DNA of 64,000 bases, taken from NCBI GenBank assembly GCA_026874595.1, contig CM049313.1:29262008-29326007 (forward strand), given 5' to 3'. How positions within the stretch are numbered: the stretch's first letter is position 1; every line of letters begins with the position of its first letter. Shown here in pieces: positions 1 through 13,536 of this stretch. The translations under genes were made by a program, and so were the position numbers. The DNA comes from Sipunculus nudus. Its lineage: Eukaryota > Annelida > Sipuncula > Golfingiida > Sipunculidae. Under the pieces are notes generated by a model. The model was not told where the DNA came from. It did no database searches and saw only the letters and a program-made list of their open reading frames with translations.

Positions 1-1120
1 AGTATCTAAAATTATGTTAATTTATATTTTGAAAATTATATGAACAATTTTTTTTAATTAATAATTTTTTTAAGATATTAATTTATTTGATTATATAATA
101 TGAGAATATAAGTAACTGTTAATATTTTATTATTTAATATCTGAAATTTTGATATCAAATAATTAGATCCTGTTATGTACAAAATTTAAAGTATAAGATT
201 GTTGAATACCAAATTAATTGTGAAAGTGATATAAACAATAATTTATTTGATTTGTAAAATTGATATAAGTTTAAATCACTCTCCATATTCCTAAATTATC
301 CTATGCTGGTTTTGCTGCAATGAAGTAGGGCATGCCTGAAGAATAAAAGCCATGCATGCTACCATTATTGTAAAGATTACCACCTCTCTGTTCACTCTCA
401 AGATGTACTATGTGATAAAATAAAACATGGCATCATATCCAAATGAACATACATACACTTGAGAAGATTGGGTACTTTAGTCTCCAGTTTAGAATCTGTC
501 CAGAATCTTGATGTAAACATTAGAAACAGGACACAGCCCTACCAAAATTCCTCTCCTGATACATACATAAAGGACTAAATTGTCAGCTTTAAAACTAAAT
601 ATTAATATGACATAATCATGAATAATTCCTTTGGAGACCATTTTTAGTTACACTGAAAACTTTATTTATTAATTATGCGAAAGAAGATTAAATCTTAACA
701 GAAGTATGTACTATAAAATAAATTTATGTGAAATATATATGAAAATAATAAAAAATGTACAAGTATGCATATAATTATAAATCAATATTTTACATATGCC
801 AGGGTCTTTACAATGGGTTGCTTTTAAATTACATGTATTCAAGAGTTCATACAATTATCTTATAATTTCGACTTGAAACACCCCAATAATCATTGAGGTT
901 TCAAATGTATATATATAAACAAAATTAAAGAAGCTGAAATAATTAAGATCTCCAGTATCATTAGGCTTATTGTTAATGACAGACACAGTATAAGAAAATT
1001 GTGTAGGTAACTGGAAGATATAGGTGCTTCTAATATTAATATATAATATAAAAATGTGATTGCAGTGCTAGTTTATAGCACTCATGGCTGCGCAAGGTCT
1101 AGAATCCTCCCATCAGTTTA
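1..1120. other. A+T-rich sequence without recognisable gene
   Basis: No reading frame, splice-bounded exon or RNA gene could be supported here. The stretch is A+T-rich with scattered poly-A and poly-T runs and does not match the R1, R2 or H1 families found in the rest of the window, so it may be lower-copy intergenic or intronic DNA. Confidence 0.5.
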
Positions 1121-1250
1121 TGTAATAGTAATAGTAATAGTAATAGATACCCCAGTAATAGTAATAGTAATAGTAATAGTAATAGAAGATAAAATGTGGT
1201 AATAGTAAAAGTAATAGTAATATCAGAAATTGAAAGTAATAGTAATAGTA
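1121..1250. repeat. (TAATAG)n microsatellite
   Basis: Imperfect tandem hexamer TAATAG, interrupted at about 1147-1154, 1186-1200 and 1223-1236. The same repeat continues briefly after position 3241, so a TIR element (1251-3240) has split the array. Confidence 0.85.
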
Positions 1251-3240
1251 CCGTAAAAGTCGTTGCAGAAGTCGCGACTTGTACTAGGAAATCGAATTCT
1301 AAAAACTAGAATTTTCTAGCAAAGTCGGGGTGCGACTTGTAATACGTACTTATCCCGTTTCTGTCAGCTTTCCCGGTAGATGGAACGACGTCAGTTGAGC
1401 GATAATCGGCAATACCTTTAACCTGTGCTTTGTGAAAGTCTTTCCCCAATAATTTACACTTTTAACCATCTCTTATGCTTTATATTTTGTGAACTGACGA
1501 AATTTTCTTTTTATTAACATTAAATGCAAATTTTAAATTTGCCCAGTTCAAGACCTACCCGTTCTGACAAGTCGCCATTCAAATGACACTTCCTAATCTG
1601 CGTTACTATTATATCATGAGTCAATTTGACGCATATGCCAGTCTGCCGCTCTTTGATGTACATTTTCTTTCCGTTTAACTATATGGGTATGCTTTGCATA
1701 ATGAAAAACTCGCGGTTCCATATCCGTTTATGCATGTAAAGTTGCGTCACATTCAAGCTTGATCCACTACACATACGTCGTGAATTCTTTTGCCTGCCCG
1801 GTTGATCGCTGAATACCAGCTGACCTTTGAAGCTGTGTAGCGGAAGTTCAAGCCCCGGGTCACCCGTGCAATGACCTTTACATCCCCATGTCAACTAAGC
1901 CTTCCGTGACTGATATCCACAATTATAAACTCTCATATTAAGAACCATTCGGTCACTGTCACCATCTCGTGGTTTTCAAGCGTTTTGGATAACAATGTTA
2001 TAACGTTTCACGTGAGCTACAAATATACGATTTGCTCCGAGTGTTACCCGTGTCTCTTTCAGGACGATCGTATGCCCAACAATATGGCGGCACGCATGCA
2101 TTACGGTCAATCGTGCGTTGACGTATTCGTGATTTTTTTAATGAAGACACATTAGTCAATACAATGAAATAACAAACACCATATAGGTATATATTTTATT
2201 TACTTAAAATGCCACATACGCACCTAAATTCCACTGGAACCACAACGGATCTGGTTCAACACGGCTGAGTTTGCCATACATCCAAGCCACTTGAATATAA
2301 TCACTGATAACGATGGAAATTGGGTTTTCCAGATATTATCAAAAAAAAATAAATCATTAGTCCCAGTAAATATAATATCTGTAAATTCAATTATGTTTAT
2401 TTTACGTTAACTGACCGGTCGATAAAGCGTTCATTATCCCCCTGTTGACTGACATACATTTCAGTGATTTCAGTAATACCGTGCATGTGCCGCGCCTAGA
2501 TGGTAAGTTGTAACACTTAATTGAAGGGTTACTAAATTCAGTTTTAGAGCCTATTTAAGAAATTAGGTGAATAAATTCAAACTCAATTATTCTTTCCATC
2601 TTTCAGTTGTCTTAAGTCAGTTCAAATCATGCCCAATGCGACGGATTGGGACTCGTCACGCGTACGCAAACTAATCATAGTCTAATGAATCCACCCTACG
2701 TTTGACGATCTTTAACAATTTAAAGAGTTGCTCGATTGTGATATTAATTTGCCTCAGACTCTTTTAGTTTATTAATACAGTCATTTAACTTGATATTTGC
2801 ATTCTAATGTTACTTAACCTAGTAAGAAACGGCAACAATGACATCGTTTCACAGCACAAAATGTTATCCGACGCAGCTGACTTTGGCACTGTACAAATCT
2901 TACCTGACAATTGAACCCCGACTTTATATGTTAAGATTCTGTTGTTATTCCTTAAATATAAGCATTGTATTAAAGCTGTCCAATTATTTTACGTTTGAAT
3001 GGTTTATCTAGTTTATAAACCACAAAAGTACTACGGGGACGTTGGTTGTAGTCTTGCATCGCAAGGAATGATACTCAAATTCCAAAAGTATCAGGTGGTT
3101 GGGATGCCTCCGAAGTCTGGGTGCGACCTATATTATGGACTTTTCCTGAAACTAAACTTGAACGGCTATTCCTCAGGGGGATCCTAAAAGTCAGGGTGCG
3201 ACTTGTAATAAGGATGCGACTTCTGCAACGACTTTTACGG
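1251..3240. mobile_element. TA-flanked TIR transposon, non-autonomous (copy 1)
   Basis: Seen: a perfect 25-bp terminal inverted repeat at 1251-1275 and 3216-3240 starting CCGTAAAAGTCGTTGCAGAA, flanked by TA on both sides (1249-1250, 3241-3242). The interior of about 1.9 kb is richer in G+C than its surroundings and has no recognisable transposase frame. Subterminal motifs of the type GTGCGACTTGTAAT occur at both ends. A TA target duplication is typical of the Tc1/mariner-pogo superfamily, but no transposase is present to confirm this. Two other elements in the window share the CCGTA ends (9887-13333 and 51253-52339). Confidence 0.8.
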
Positions 3241-3242
3241 TA

Positions 3243-3375
3243 ATAGAACAACTGTAATAGACCCCATGACTGTGCTTCAGTTGAATGGGTACATACTATA
3301 CCATTCAGATAATAAAATTTCCTTTTGCAAATCTCTTCCCAGTCAGCTGAGCGTCATGACCCATGGTCACTTGTT
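3243..3375 (+). repeat. R1-type 3' end with terminal hairpin
   Basis: This matches the last part of the complete R1b copy ending at 33710. It includes a GCTGAGCGTCATGACC segment, the imperfect hairpin around CCCATGG, and a terminal CTTG followed by TT. The 5' part of this copy lies left of, or is interrupted by, the TIR element at 1251-3240. Confidence 0.65.
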
Positions 3376-3756
3376 AAGAAACTGTTAAACTGATTGGTTT
3401 AAACTTTACAAGAATTATTCTATGGTAAGGTTCTGCCAGTTTTATAAGAATAGATTGGGTAAATGCAGCTATAAAAAAGCAGTGTAGCCAATTGAAAAAA
3501 GGCTTTCTGTGTTTGAAAACAGATTTGACAACATGCCCAGTTTCAGCAGCCAAGTCAAGAGGTCACTCAGTACAACCAGGTGGGGTCCAGCCATCATCAT
3601 GTCAGCTGACCTGGCTCTGTCTGGTGTCTAGACCATGTATCTAGATGTCTAGACACAGCATCTAGACGTCTAGACAAATCGTCTAGACACAGAATGCCCA
3701 GATTAGAATTATTGGAACTATATATTTCAACTGTTTGAAAAAACTTGGTTTGCATT
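3376..3756 (+). repeat. R2 internal segment with GTCTAGAC cluster
   Basis: Paralogous to 54336-54712, which lies inside an R2 copy. At about 3626-3692 and 54584-54648 it contains a run of the palindrome GTCTAGAC and decayed forms of it, spaced about 10-13 bp apart. No coding potential was seen. Confidence 0.6.
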
Positions 3757-4071
3757 TTAGCGAATCTGTGAGCTTATGCAATGGTTTGGCGTTGTCCGTC
3801 TTCTGTTGTCCATCATGTGTCATAGCTATCTCAAAAAGGGCAGGAGCTAGCATCACCAAATTTTTTGCAAAAAATTTGTCATCTAAAAAATTCTATCGGA
3901 TTTTGCTTATTTCTTGGCTAACTGCATTTTCTTAGATTTTATAGGGAAGAAGAAATAACATTAAAAAATGTTCTTCTCCGAAACCATGCTGCCAAATTGT
4001 ATGTCATCTGTTCCAGTAATCCTCCCTGGTAAAAAGAACATATCCAAAATATCCTGTCTGATACATCCTCG
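3757..4071 (+). repeat. R2 5' fragment
   Basis: Begins AGCGAATCTGTGAGC, a variant of the R2 5' end, and follows the R2 consensus for about 200 bp. It is then cut by the 5' end of an H1 element at 4072. Confidence 0.65.
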
Positions 4072-4179
4072 TTGTTTCCGCCAAAACAGAGTTTTGCGGA
4101 TACTATATTTTCAGTCAGATGCCGCTGCCGTCGCTTAGGTTTCCGGAGAACTCCTCCATAACCACTGGGCAGAATTTTA
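4072..4179 (+). mobile_element. H1 5' fragment
   Basis: Carries the H1 left end: TCCGCC, then AAAACAGAGTTTTGCGGATAC, a near-palindromic hairpin. The H1 left domain follows to about 4175, where an R1 element begins. The tandem core and right end are missing. Confidence 0.7.
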
Positions 4180-4392
4180 AGCTCAGCTGACTATAAGTCA
4201 TCTGAGCTATAGTCGTGGTCCTTTGTCCGTTGGCTGTCTGTCCGTCCATTAAACTAGCACGTTTTGAAACCGTAAGACCTAGGAATCCCCAAATTCGGCA
4301 TTATGTTAGATGTCCCCCAAAATCTCCAAGCCGAAAACTGGGTCTTTTACTACTTCGTTCCTTTGAGAAATTAAGGAATAACCTCTATTTTT

Positions 4393-7300
4393 AGCGAACC
4401 TGTGAGCTTATGCAATGGTGTGGCATTGTCCGGCGTTCGTCATCGGGCGTCTGTCATCTGTACGTTAACCCATACTATCTTAAAAACAGCAATAGGTAGC
4501 ATCACGAAATTTTATGCAAAACATTAGTCATCTAAAAAACTATATCGAATTTTGCTTATTTTTTGGCTAACTGCATTTTCTTAGATTTTATAGGGAAAAG
4601 GCTAAAAAAGCTTTAAAAATCTTCTTCTCCGAAACTGTTCAGCCAAATTGTCCAATATTTCTCAGAAATGATTCCTGGAACAATCTTTCTCAAGTTTGTT
4701 CGAATGGTTTAAGTTCGGTGATTTTTGGCGGAGTTACAGGAAGTTGAACTTAGTCATCTGTCCAAAAAGCATACTAAAATTACAATCTCAGAAATGGTTG
4801 GAGCTAACGTCACTAAATTTTATGCCAATGTTGTTCACATGAGACATATCTGAAATTTAGGTATTGGTGGTGCCACCTGCATCGGCCTTTTTTGTACAGG
4901 GGTCATCAGTGGGTCATACTGACGGCTACAAAAAACTTCTTCTCTGAAACCATATGGCCAAATAGTTTAATATGGCACAGAAATGATCCTAGGGTAGTGC
5001 TAGCCCTGCCAGGGCTTTAGTATTTGCGTTTACTAATAAAATGCTTACAATAAAACGTGATTCCATTTACCGATAGACTTAACTCAGTGCCAGCTCTTAT
5101 CACTAAAGCCCTGTAAAGTCCGTCGGGTGAATCGCTGATATTTGCATATCAAGGCGTCACAAGGCTCTTTGAGGACCTGACGATTCCCCCGTATTTGCAT
5201 ATCAGGTTGTCCCGCCTCATGTGAGTGGCATCGTTGCTATAAGAACGCCAACAGCGGTCGTACAGCTCGACCCGTTTGGTAACATTCGCACTGAAATCAT
5301 GTGTTCAGGTAGTTCACACATGAATCTTCGTGTTCTGTGATATATCTCTGCTGAACGAATATTACAGGGCATGGGCCAAATGTAAGTGCATATTGTAGAC
5401 ACTATCGCAACAATTTTGTACCGACAGGTCCAGTAAAATTCCTTCTGCCGAGATGACAAGAGCAGCTGGCAGCATTTGTCTGAACCCGTGTATTAACTGT
5501 CAAATTGCGAATCGTGATCGTTTCAGTCAGCCGGTACATTTTGACTGAATATCTCGCGCTGATTGGCTGAGCCAGAGTTTGGCCTACATTATGTTTAAAG
5601 AGGCCAACTTTCAAGACTGCTGGTCCGATAAACGTTAACACTGAGGCTGAGGGTTATAGTGTTTTATAAAGTCTTGCCGAACTCAATTTAAGCAACGGCC
5701 TAAAATTATTAAGACAAATTAAGTGGGAATATTTGTAACCAATTGGAAGCCCGGAATAGGCGATTAATGAATGAACCATGTTGGTTTTGAAAAAGATTCT
5801 GGGAAAGACCACTGCTGACGTCACTGGAAAAGACCTTAGTTCAGCGGGGCGGTGATTTGTGGCGCTGACCGTCCGGGAACCGGCAAGATTACCAGTCCAT
5901 GAAATCAGAGGGTCAGATAGTGGCAAATTAGTTATATGAGTTGCTGCAAGATGGCGGTACCGATATTAAATGTGACACAACGCATGAACGTTTGATTTCG
6001 CTGTCAGAAGCAACAATTAAGTCAGAACTATTTCATGGACTGGGCCAGTCTAGGGTAGTGCTTTCTGAAGTTTGTTCATATGGTCTCAGTTCAGTGACTT
6101 TTGGCTGAGTTATGGGAAGCTGAATTTAGTCATATGCTGTAACAGCCCATTTTAGCTCAGTGGCTACAAAGATCTTCTCCTCAAAAATCACTGGGCCAAA
6201 TTCTTAAATCTCACACATTAATTATCCTATGATGTTGATAATTCAAGTTTGTTCAAATGGTTTTGGTTCAGTGATTTTTGGCTGAGATATGGGAAGCTTA
6301 ACTTAGCCATTTTGCTGTATTTTACCACATGAGTTATAAACCTGTAAAACGTTTTTTGACTGACGCTACTGAGGCCAATTTGTATAATATTTTACAAGAA
6401 TAATCCCCTGAATAATTCTTATAATAATTGTCTTTTATGGTTCCAAAGAATGAATTTTGGCTGAATTATAAAGATTGAATTGAGTCATTTTACCATATAT
6501 GTTAGCTGTGTAAAGCAGATACATCTAGACTGGCACCAGTTTATCAGCATTTATTACATCATACCTCTAGATATTTAGATTTCAGGTTATCTATTGACAA
6601 GAATGTTTTTTAAAAGCTTTTAAAAATGTAGATTTATAATTTTTAGATATTCCTCATGCCAGGCAATGTTTACAATTACAGGTATACAGCTCTCTATGGG
6701 TATATAAAGATGGCTGTACATGGATTATAAATAATTGGTATCCATAGTCAAATTAATTCAAGATTTTGCCATCAGTGAGATGTATCTGTATTACAATTTT
6801 GCATTCAATATGTATCTGTAATAATTTTTAGGGAACTCGTGAGCTAATGTGATGGTGTGGCGGCATTTGTCTTTTGTACTTTAACCCATACTATTCTGAA
6901 AATGATTGGAGCTAGCATCATGAAAAGTAATGCAAAAAATTAGCCATCTCAAAAACTCTGCATTTTCTTAAATTTTATAGAGAAAAAGCTAAAAAAAAAA
7001 CTTAAAAATATTCTCCTCCAAAACACTCAAGCCAAATTGTTCAATAATTCACAGAAAAAATCTTTTATACCATCTCCCTCAATTTTGTTCCAATGGTTCA
7101 AGTTTGGTGAATTTTTGCCGAGTTACAGGAAGTTGAACTTAGTCATCTGTCCAAAAAAGCATACTAAAATGACAGTCTCAGAAACGGCCGGAGCTATCAT
7201 CACCAAATTTTTTGCCAGTGTTGGCCACATGAGTCATATATGAAATTCAGGTATTGGTGGCGCCACCTGCATTGACCTTTTTTGTACGAGGGTCATTGGA

Positions 7301-8338
7301 CATCTTTTATTAATCTTTTATTTAACGTTTATGAATATGTCGGCTTGAAAAAAAATTTTAGCTAAAGTCTTTCAGTATGTGTAAACAGATACACCAACAG
7401 GCCAAGATTGAATCTGTATCTTTAAATAGGTTGAGAAACTACCAACTGTTTCAGATTTGGCAACGGATCAAAAGTTCATTCAGTGCAGCCAGATATAGGT
7501 CAAGACTTCAATCAGTGCAGCCAAGCACAAGGCATGTGATCACCTCATGGGTGACATGTGAACACCTCATGGGCACCATGTGATCACTTCATGGGTGTCA
7601 AGCCCCTCAGGGCAGGGCCCCTGCATGAGCATATTCAATGGTGTGGCTACTATATCAGATTAGGCAACAGGTCAAGAGTTCACTCAGTGCAGCCAGGTAT
7701 GGGTCAGGAGTTTACTCAGCGCAGTAGCTGCAATCTGTTTATAGCTTTGGGAGACTGCAAACTGTGTCAGATTATGCAACAGGTCAAGAGTTCACTCAGT
7801 GCAGCCAGGTACAGGTCAAAAGTTCACTCAGACTAGCCAGGTGCAGGTCATGAGTTCACTCAGTGCAGTAGCCTGAGCAAGCAATTTGTCACAGTTCACT
7901 CGGGGCAACAGCCTTTCCTCCCTAAGCCTGGTCAGCCCCATGCATCAGACTCGAGGTAAGTTTGATGTATTTGCCTAATATTTTGACCTATGTGTCTTTG
8001 ATGGCTTTCTCGCTCACAAGAGAGGTGTCGCCACCTACAATGACTTTTGCACAGTGTGTGTCCCTGCGTTTTTCTCTGGAGGGGTTTGATATATCAGTCT
8101 GAAATTGGGCATATGTATAGCTTCGTTGTATACAAGACTGGTGGTGCCAGCTACAATCTTTTTAGTGTTGTGTGCACCCATGCCAGAATTTCAGCAGTGA
8201 TGTTTGTGTTATTGTTTCTTATTCAAAATGTTTAGTACTTGCATTGTTCATATACATGAAAAGTAATGGTCCAGCATTGAAGCATTGTACCTGGTATATT
8301 TCCCAATGCACAGGTTCGGATTAGGCCTGTAGGCCTTG
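4393..8338 (+). mobile_element. R2 copy (composite, second R2 start inside)
   Basis: R2 5' end AGCGAACCTGTG at 4393; 3' end CACAGGTTCG...AGGCCTGTAGGCCTTG ending at about 8338, followed by TT. A second R2 start (GGGAACTCGTGAGC) occurs at 6830, so this is an R2 copy with another inserted in it. The interior has short tandem repeats of the phrase CAGGTCAAGAGTTCACTCAG (about 7450-7870). A 1,048-bp insertion sits at 5002-6049. The host is the R1 copy beginning at 4180. No coding frame survives. Confidence 0.65.
5002..6049. mobile_element. 1,048-bp insertion with 13-bp target duplication
   Basis: Seen: the 13-mer CTAGGGTAGTGCT occurs at 4989-5001 and again at 6050-6062. The R2 paralogue at about 43559-43580 reads through with one copy, so this is an empty site. 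The insert begins with a small palindrome, AGCCCTGCCAGGGCT, and has no poly-A tail, recognisable TIR or transposase. A duplication of this length suggests retroposition (a SINE-like or truncated LINE-like unit), but no promoter boxes or tail support that. Family unknown. Confidence 0.7.
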
Positions 8339-9886
8339 TTTATTAAAAACCTATTTTCACACTTCAGGACTGCCTAATATCAAAACCACTCATCTGTTTT
8401 TCCTCATATTTACCATAAATATTCCTCTATATAGTTCCTATGTACATGCCAGATATTAGGTCTGTATTATATAATTTAAAAAAGTTATGGGCCCGAACAT
8501 AATGCATTTTGTAAAAAAATCAAGAAAGATATTTGATCACTTAACACAAAACATGTTAAAGCCAAGGACTTTTTTCCAGTAATATAATTTTAATTAATCA
8601 AAATTAAATTGTATACCCAAAATTAGATCAAAATCTTTTAAATTTTTTTAAGATATTGATAAAAATAAAAAATTGGTACCTTAAATTTTGCCCAAATTTG
8701 ACCATGGCACATTTTTTTCCTGTAAGTACTGTGGATTTAATTTTCTAAGCATGTTTTTGTTAGCATTTCAACTGTTAACACCAAAAATTTGAAACCAGTT
8801 GATCAAAAACTGTAGATTTGATTCAAGTTTTCAAGCACCTTGTAACATATTGTTTACATCAAGCTAGTGTTATGCAGTTTGCAAGAGCTCAGCTCCCCAG
8901 CTTCAGCTCCAAGTTCCTTAAATTCGGCATACAGTTAGATGTCTCCAGAATCCCCTACCATGCCAAGAATTTGGTCACTAGGACTTAATACCTTCGAGAT
9001 ATTTATGAAAAATTCATTTTTCCATTAAAAACCCATTGTTACACTTCAAGACTGCCAAATATCAAAACCACTGATCTGACTTTAATCATAAATAATATAC
9101 ATATTTTTCAATCTCTATGCACATGCCAGAATGATGTCAGTATTGTGTAATTGTTTTAAGTTATGGGCCCAAACATAATGCACTTTGTAAAAAATCAAGA
9201 AATACATTTACTCCCTTAACAAGGGCATTGCTGAAGCTAGAGATTTTTTTGTCAGGGATGTAACATTATTTAATCAAGATTCAATTGAATACCCAAAATT
9301 AGTTCTGAATTTTTCAAATTTTATAAGTTATTAGTATAAATATAAAATTAGTACCCTAAATTTTGCCCAACTGTGACCATGGCACGTTTGTTTCCTGTGA
9401 GCACTGTTGATATAATTTTCATATCATGCACACATAAGGATTTCAGCTTTTTAGTTTAGAAAGCTGAAAAAAATGGGCCAAAAATTGTAGCTTTTATTAA
9501 TGTTTTTTTATGAGACCCTGTCAGACTTTGGCTCTCTCCAGCCCCTCTTGAGTCACCTGTATTATGCATGCTTGAGGTGAGGCATACACGGAATCCAGGC
9601 AGCTTATGGCCAGCCACAGTTGATCCAGGTGTCCAACCCAACTCATCTAGTAGTTTTAACCAACAACATAACAATAAACAATAAATTAATAAATTTTTAT
9701 TGGTTTTTAATAACAAATTAAAGAAAAATAGAAAAGGAATTTGTTAGTTTATAATAACAGGAAATTAACTTGCAGTTACTGATGATATAAGAATCTTGTA
9801 TCGATGGGTAGAATGTCACGTATTCCAAATAACACCATGCAGTCACCTATGGCATTTTTCAGTTCAATGTTAATGATAAAGAAGTA

Positions 9887-12800
9887 CCGTAAAATCTCCA
9901 CTTAAAACCGCGGTTTAATCAAGAAATTCAAAATCTTGAAATCAGGTTGATTTCCTGAAAGTACTGTGCGGTTTATACTAGAAGGGTTTCCTGAATATCT
10001 TCCTGACAGACATCGTTTTGGGGCCGGCGAGTGGGCGATAATATTGCAACTTTCCAAGGCCGTTCTTAGCAGCAGTCTCGCATGCATGGGAGCCGTGTGT
10101 AAATGTATTATTTACGATTATTTGTTATTTATAAATTAAATATTGCTGATTAGTTTTCGTGTGATATATAACTTGTTATAAAATTTTGGTATTTGTCACC
10201 AAATAATACGTTTACAACAACCTTGTCTTGTACCATGACTGAGACGGGCCCCGACTCAGTCATGCACGCTACGTAGCGGAAAGTATCTGCAGCGCGACCC
10301 CAAACCAGGGTCGCGCATAATGAAAGGAAAACCCGAAAATTCTTAACCGTTCAGACTGGATAATTTACTGCGAAGGAAAGACCAAATGGTATATGACATT
10401 TTGGCGGCTAAAAAACATCTTCATATAACGCAGTATATACGATAAATACCTAGCATACATGACATGTCTAGCATATTATCGTGTCACTTATTGTGCTAAC
10501 TCCCCATACACGGGTCCTCCGTCTATGTGTACAATGATCGAGGATTTACGTGAGTTTTGAAGTACACACTCAAGTAGTGTGTTTTATGAAATTTATTAAA
10601 GCCATATTTGACCTTGTTTGTTTATTTTGTGCAAAAAATAAGACTTGTATTCGGTCATTCCCCACCTAGTTTGAGCGGGTGCCTGCAGATACATTACTGG
10701 TTCACTCGTCCACGACGTTGTATGGATGTAACTTGTGAAAGGAATGTCAACTCGTGACCAAGACAAACAACAACCCTGCTGTAACACACAGCGGCCCACC
10801 TCGTTGGGCATGGTCAAGCAAAATTGAAATAAAAGCCTACTTTAAACCCATTTGCGGCATTATTTAGCAATGATTATTTGTTTAAAACGTAAAATGAATA
10901 AAAAGCTGACATCGTAAGGAGTCACACAATGGCTGACGATCGTTTTAAAATCAAGGTTGAGTGCCGCCATGTGCTAAAATGCCCCGGTATTCTGCTAAGA
11001 ATATTTTGAACGGCTGAACGCGGTGGGTGGTAAACAGAACAGCCACCTATTTTGTCCCAGCGTGCCTTGCGTGAACACTGCCTTGACAAAATGGCTCCTC
11101 ACACGGAAACTTTCTTCAAGAAAAAAACTTGCTTACCCCGACTGGCCACTTTAATTTTACCTTAAAATCAATCATGTTTCCTATACGTGCGTATCTCTAC
11201 AAGGTAACTTCATATACTTTGATATTTAGTTGTGACATGGAGCGATGTAAACGTACGATGTGACGATGATAATACCGAAGTAACCGGTATGAAAATGATT
11301 TGAATCTTCCGAGTAATTCCAGAAAAATGGAATTTTCATAAAAAATTTTTAGAATTAAACTAGAATACGGGTAGTCGACAAGCGACTACTTGTATCCGCC
11401 TAAATCAGAGTGGAACGGGTGAAGTGTTGCATATTAGCATGGCTGTCTGCAGCCAAATTGTGTATGTAGGTTGCGCTACCTACGAAAAAATCCAGAAAGC
11501 TCTATACACATGCAAAACTTTGGCCCAATCGGTCAAACAGTTCCCAAGATATGAGCTTGGATATCTGCTGCATAAACTAGAATGCAGGTGGCGCCACCTG
11601 TCATAAAATCAAGAGAGCTGTCGGGGATGTATAAACTTGCAAAATTTTAGGCAGATATGTCAAACCACTGCCGATATATGAGTGATTTTATCCCATGGCA
11701 GACAAACAGATGGGAGCTGTGCAAACATGGCTGCAGGTGGCGCCACCAGTTTTGCATATGATAGAGAGCTATGTGAGATTTATACACATGCAAAATTTTG
11801 GCCCAATCGGTCAAACAGTTCCCTAGATATGAGCTTGGATGTCTGCAGCGTAAACTTGATTGTAGGTGGCGCCACCTGTCATAAAATCAGAAAAGCTATC
11901 CAGGATGTATAAGCATGCCGAATTTCAGGTGACTTAGTCAAACCACTGCAGAGATATGAGTGATTTTAACCCAAGGCAGACGAACAGATGGACACTGTGC
12001 AAACATGGTTGCAGGTGGTGCCACCATTTTCGGTGTATGTTATAAAGCTCTCCAAGGGCTACATTTGTGCAAAAAAATTTTCCTGATCGGTCAAACGGTT
12101 CCCGAGATATGAGCTTGGATGTCTGCAGCGTAAATGTGAATGTAGGTGGCGCCACCTGTCATAAAATCAGAAAAGCTATCCAGGATGTATACGCATGCCA
12201 AATTTCAGGTGAATTAGTCAAGTCACTGCAGAGATATGAGTGATTTTAACCCAAGGCAGACAAACAGATGGACACTGTGCAAACATGGTTGCAGGTAGCG
12301 CCACCATTTTTGGTGTATGTTATAAAGCTCTCCAAGGGCTATATTTGTGCAAAAGAATTTTCCTGATCGGTCAAACGGTTCCCGAGATATGAGCTTGGAT
12401 GTCTGCAGCGTAAACGTGAATGTAGGTGGCGCCACCTGTCATAAAATCAGAAAAGCTATCCAGGATGTATACGCATGCCGAATTTCAGGTGAATTAGTCA
12501 AGTCACTGCAGAGATATGAGTGATTTTAACCCAAGGCAGACGAACAGATGGACACTGTGCAAACATGGTTGCAGGTGGCGCCACCATTTTTGGTGTATGT
12601 TATAAAGCTCTCCGAGGGCTACATTTGTGCAAAAAAATTTTCCTGATCGGTCAAACGGTTCCAGAGATATGTGGGTTTATGTGTGGAAACAGACGCACAA
12701 ACGGACGCAGAGCGCAAAGGAAAGGTCAGAGGTCAAAACAAAATCGGGGCGCAGCAGTTCACATGTGACCCGAACTGAATCCTGGGTTTCGGAAAATTCC

Positions 12801-13333
12801 GCCCAGCGGTTACGGAGGAGTTCTCCGGACACCTACCCGGCAGCGGCGGCGGCGGCGGCGGCCAGCTGAAAACATAGTATCCGCAAAACTCTGTTTTGGC
12901 GGATACAAATATACAGTGACTTGAAATGGATCAGCAGAATTTTTTTTCTTCAAAATATAATGACAAATCAGTAGCAAACAAGAACACGGCACAAAATATA
13001 AAATCTGTATAAACAGGCAGATGTTCACCGGCCCTTACGTCTTCCCAAACTCCGTGCTTGAGTGACCCTGCAAAAAAGTGTTATGATGTGTTTAAATTAA
13101 ATGCCCAAGGAATTTAAAGGTGGACAGGAATGGCCGAGTCGCAACCTACGCGTGTTCATTTCTAGATGATAGCTTGATTGTGTCTTTTGTCAAATCATTC
13201 CGTAGCAAAACTTGGTGCGGTTTTAAAGGGGGGTTCTTAGTATTTGAGCCCCTCGCGATGTCTCGCCTGGAATTTCGGCAAAGTCTGGGTGCGGTTTTAA
13301 TCGGAAGTGCGGTTTTAAGTGGAGATTTTACGG
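9887..13333. mobile_element. TA-flanked TIR transposon (copy 2) carrying H1 copy A
   Basis: Perfect 25-bp terminal inverted repeat at 9887-9911 and 13309-13333, starting CCGTAAAATCTCCACTTAAA. TA occurs on both sides (9885-9886, 13334-13335). The empty-site paralogue at 59111-59160 shows one TA at 59138-59139, directly supporting a 2-bp TA duplication. The right subterminal region repeats GTGCGGTTTTAA, as the sibling at 1251-3240 repeats GTGCGACTTGTAAT. H1 copy A (11360-12907) is nested inside. Without it the element is about 1.9 kb and shows no transposase. Confidence 0.85.
11360..12907 (-). mobile_element. H1 copy A (HINE-like, reverse orientation)
   Basis: Read on the minus strand: left end GTATCCGCC with a near-palindromic hairpin (about 12888-12906), a (GCC)n-rich left domain (about 12841-12862), a core of tandem repeats each bearing GGTGGCGCCACC or a one-base variant, then GGCGGATAC, a hairpin on GTAGTCG/CGACTAC (about 11371-11390), and CTAG at 11360-11363. 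Flanked by T residues in element orientation. This is the only H1, R1 or R2 copy I found in reverse orientation. It lies inside a TIR transposon rather than inside an R1 or R2 copy. Confidence 0.75.
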
Positions 13334-13536
13334 TAAATCATATTATTCATTACTAATCATTAGGGATCATATGAAGGAAATTAATGATAGACAAAGATGC
13401 AGTTGATAATATTAATCTAGATTCCTACTGTGTCTAGTGTGTACATTGATGTGAAATTAGTCCAAAATGAATTTTTTACAGTTATTTTTAAATATAAATA
13501 AAAAAGTCATAAAACCAGGTACTTATGATCATTATT

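Noticed and set aside
12825-12862. GC-rich (GCC)n stretch as a CpG island promoter
   Set aside because: It is part of the H1 left domain and recurs in copies B and D; it is too short and not followed by a gene.
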